6,983 bases of DNA, taken from an uncultured Erysipelotrichaceae bacterium (GTDB taxonomy: Bacteria; Bacillota_I; Bacilli_A; Erysipelotrichales; Erysipelotrichaceae). This document shows positions 6,627 through 6,983 of this stretch, piece after piece. The notes beneath the pieces were generated by a model. That model was not told where the DNA came from and did no database searches. It worked only from the letters and a program-made list of their open reading frames with translations. The stretch lies in NCBI GenBank assembly GCA_937902945.1, contig CALEMD010000278.1, forward strand, positions 1-6,983, given 5' to 3'. Within the stretch, counting starts at the first letter, position 1. Each line of letters begins with the position of its first letter. Position numbers and translations under genes: made by a program.

Positions 6627-6628
6627 AT
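6613..6628. promoter_or_regulatory. Candidate GntR/HutC-type operator (NagR/DasR dre-like)
   Basis: The + strand reads TATGGTATCTACAAAT, an imperfect palindrome (TGGTA-TC-TACAA, 4 of 5 positions symmetric). From memory, B. subtilis NagR (YvoA) binds dre sites such as ATTGGTATAGACAACT; by my hand alignment the match is 11 of 16. The site covers the -35 and spacer of the putative nagA promoter, where a repressor would block transcription. The regulator gene is not in the window. Confidence 0.45.
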
Positions 6629-6637
6629 TATGAATAC

Positions 6638-6674
6638 CTATAGCGTATATTTGGAAGAGCAAACCATGCTATAG
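6638..6674. repeat. Paired CTATAG palindromes between divergent promoters
   Basis: CTATAGC (6638-6644) and GCTATAG (6668-6674) form a perfect 7-bp inverted repeat; because CTATAG is itself palindromic, they are also direct repeats 31 bp apart, close to three helical turns. The right copy overlaps the putative -10 of the + strand gene. This could be a two-site operator, or chance in AT-rich DNA. Confidence 0.3.
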
Positions 6675-6675
6675 T
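6667..6675 (+). promoter_or_regulatory. Putative extended -10 promoter of the M42 peptidase gene
   Basis: TGC-TATAGT fits an extended -10 (TGnTATAAT-like). No good -35 is seen at 16-18 nt, which extended -10 promoters tolerate. The start would fall near 6682, right at the ribosome-binding site, giving a very short leader, so this assignment is uncertain. Confidence 0.35.
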
Positions 6676-6695
6676 AGAAAACAGGAGACCAAATT

Positions 6696-6935
6696 ATGGA
6701 ACTTATAAGCTTAGTTAAAACATTGTCTTCAGCATTTGGGCCGAGCGGATTTGAGGATACTGTATCGGCATTGGTTAAGAACGAAATGAAGGACATGAAA
6801 AGTCTTCAGGAAGACACTCTTCGCAATGTTCGCTGTGAACTTTCAGGCAATACAGGAAAAAGACCTGTTATGATGCTTGACGCTCACCTAGATGAGGTTG
6901 GATTGATAGTGCAGGCAATACATGAAAATGGAACA
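6696..6935 (+). CDS. M42-family metallo-aminopeptidase, N-terminal part (cut by contig end)
   Basis: The first 80 codons of a gene divergent from nagA. Near the N-terminus is SAFGPSGFED (12-21), the G-x-SG-x-E element of M42 glutamyl-aminopeptidase/'endoglucanase M'-type peptidases. LDAHLDEVGLIV (61-72) corresponds to their (A/G)HMDE(I/V)G motif, with His64 expected as a metal ligand. Members are about 340-360 aa cytoplasmic enzymes that trim N-terminal residues from peptides, so about three-quarters is missing. ATG 6696 has AGGAG (6683-6687) at 8 nt. The frame stays open to the window end, but everything from 6936 is sequencing adapter and must not be read as protein. Confidence 0.85.
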
Positions 6936-6983
6936 GATCGGAAGAGCACACGTCTGAACTCCAGTCACAGTTCCGTATCTCGT
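6936..6983 (+). other. Illumina TruSeq adapter and index (contamination)
   Basis: From 6936 the sequence is the TruSeq index adapter, starting GATCGGAAGAGC and running to the CCAGTCAC end of the constant part at 6968. An index reading AGTTCC (6969-6974) and the start of the following constant part (ATCTCGT) come next. The A at 6935 may be the ligation A-tail. In the frame of the preceding gene it translates as DRKSTRLNSSH, a known artefactual protein tail. This is not genomic DNA. Confidence 0.97.

Noticed and set aside
6936..6983. C-terminal extension of the peptidase
   Set aside because: The translation comes from sequencing adapter, not genome.

Overview
The window is a moderately AT-rich stretch of chromosome from a low-GC Gram-positive bacterium. 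Strong purine-rich Shine-Dalgarno sites, sigma-A-like promoters, a NagA of Firmicutes flavour and a secreted von Willebrand factor A (vWA) protein with a Listeria-Bacteroides-type repeat all point to Bacillota. A gut Erysipelotrichia-like host is my best guess, but that is inference. The right end is not biological: from 6936 to 6983 the sequence is Illumina TruSeq adapter plus index, so genomic DNA ends at about 6935 and this is the end of a draft contig.

Layout, left to right. (1) The 3' three-quarters of a tRNA-Ala(UGC) on the + strand, with its intrinsic terminator (1-99). (2) A three-gene ABC exporter operon on the - strand (2609 down to 123): one ATPase and two paralogous ABC-2 permeases, tightly coupled, from a good promoter at 2638-2666. 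(3) A secreted vWA-domain surface protein on the - strand (4518 down to 2696), split by a -1 frameshift within 4141-4186 and lacking a C-terminal cell-wall anchor. (4) nagA and an alpha/beta hydrolase on the - strand (6563 down to 4661), overlapping by 14 nt. (5) A divergent + strand M42-family aminopeptidase (from 6696), cut off by the contig end.

How the parts work together. nagA and the hydrolase form an amino-sugar/ester catabolic unit. Its putative promoter overlaps an imperfect palindrome resembling the operators of GntR/HutC-family amino-sugar repressors (NagR/DasR type). The ABC operon probably exports a lipophilic or peptide compound; no regulator or two-component system lies next to it. 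The vWA protein is a secreted adhesin-like product that may be inactive in this strain or only appear so because of a one-base error.

I found no CRISPR array, insertion sequence, prophage or clearly new multigene system. The points most worth a second look are the adapter artefact, the frameshifted vWA gene, the candidate NagR-like operator, and the hydrolase fused by overlap to nagA.
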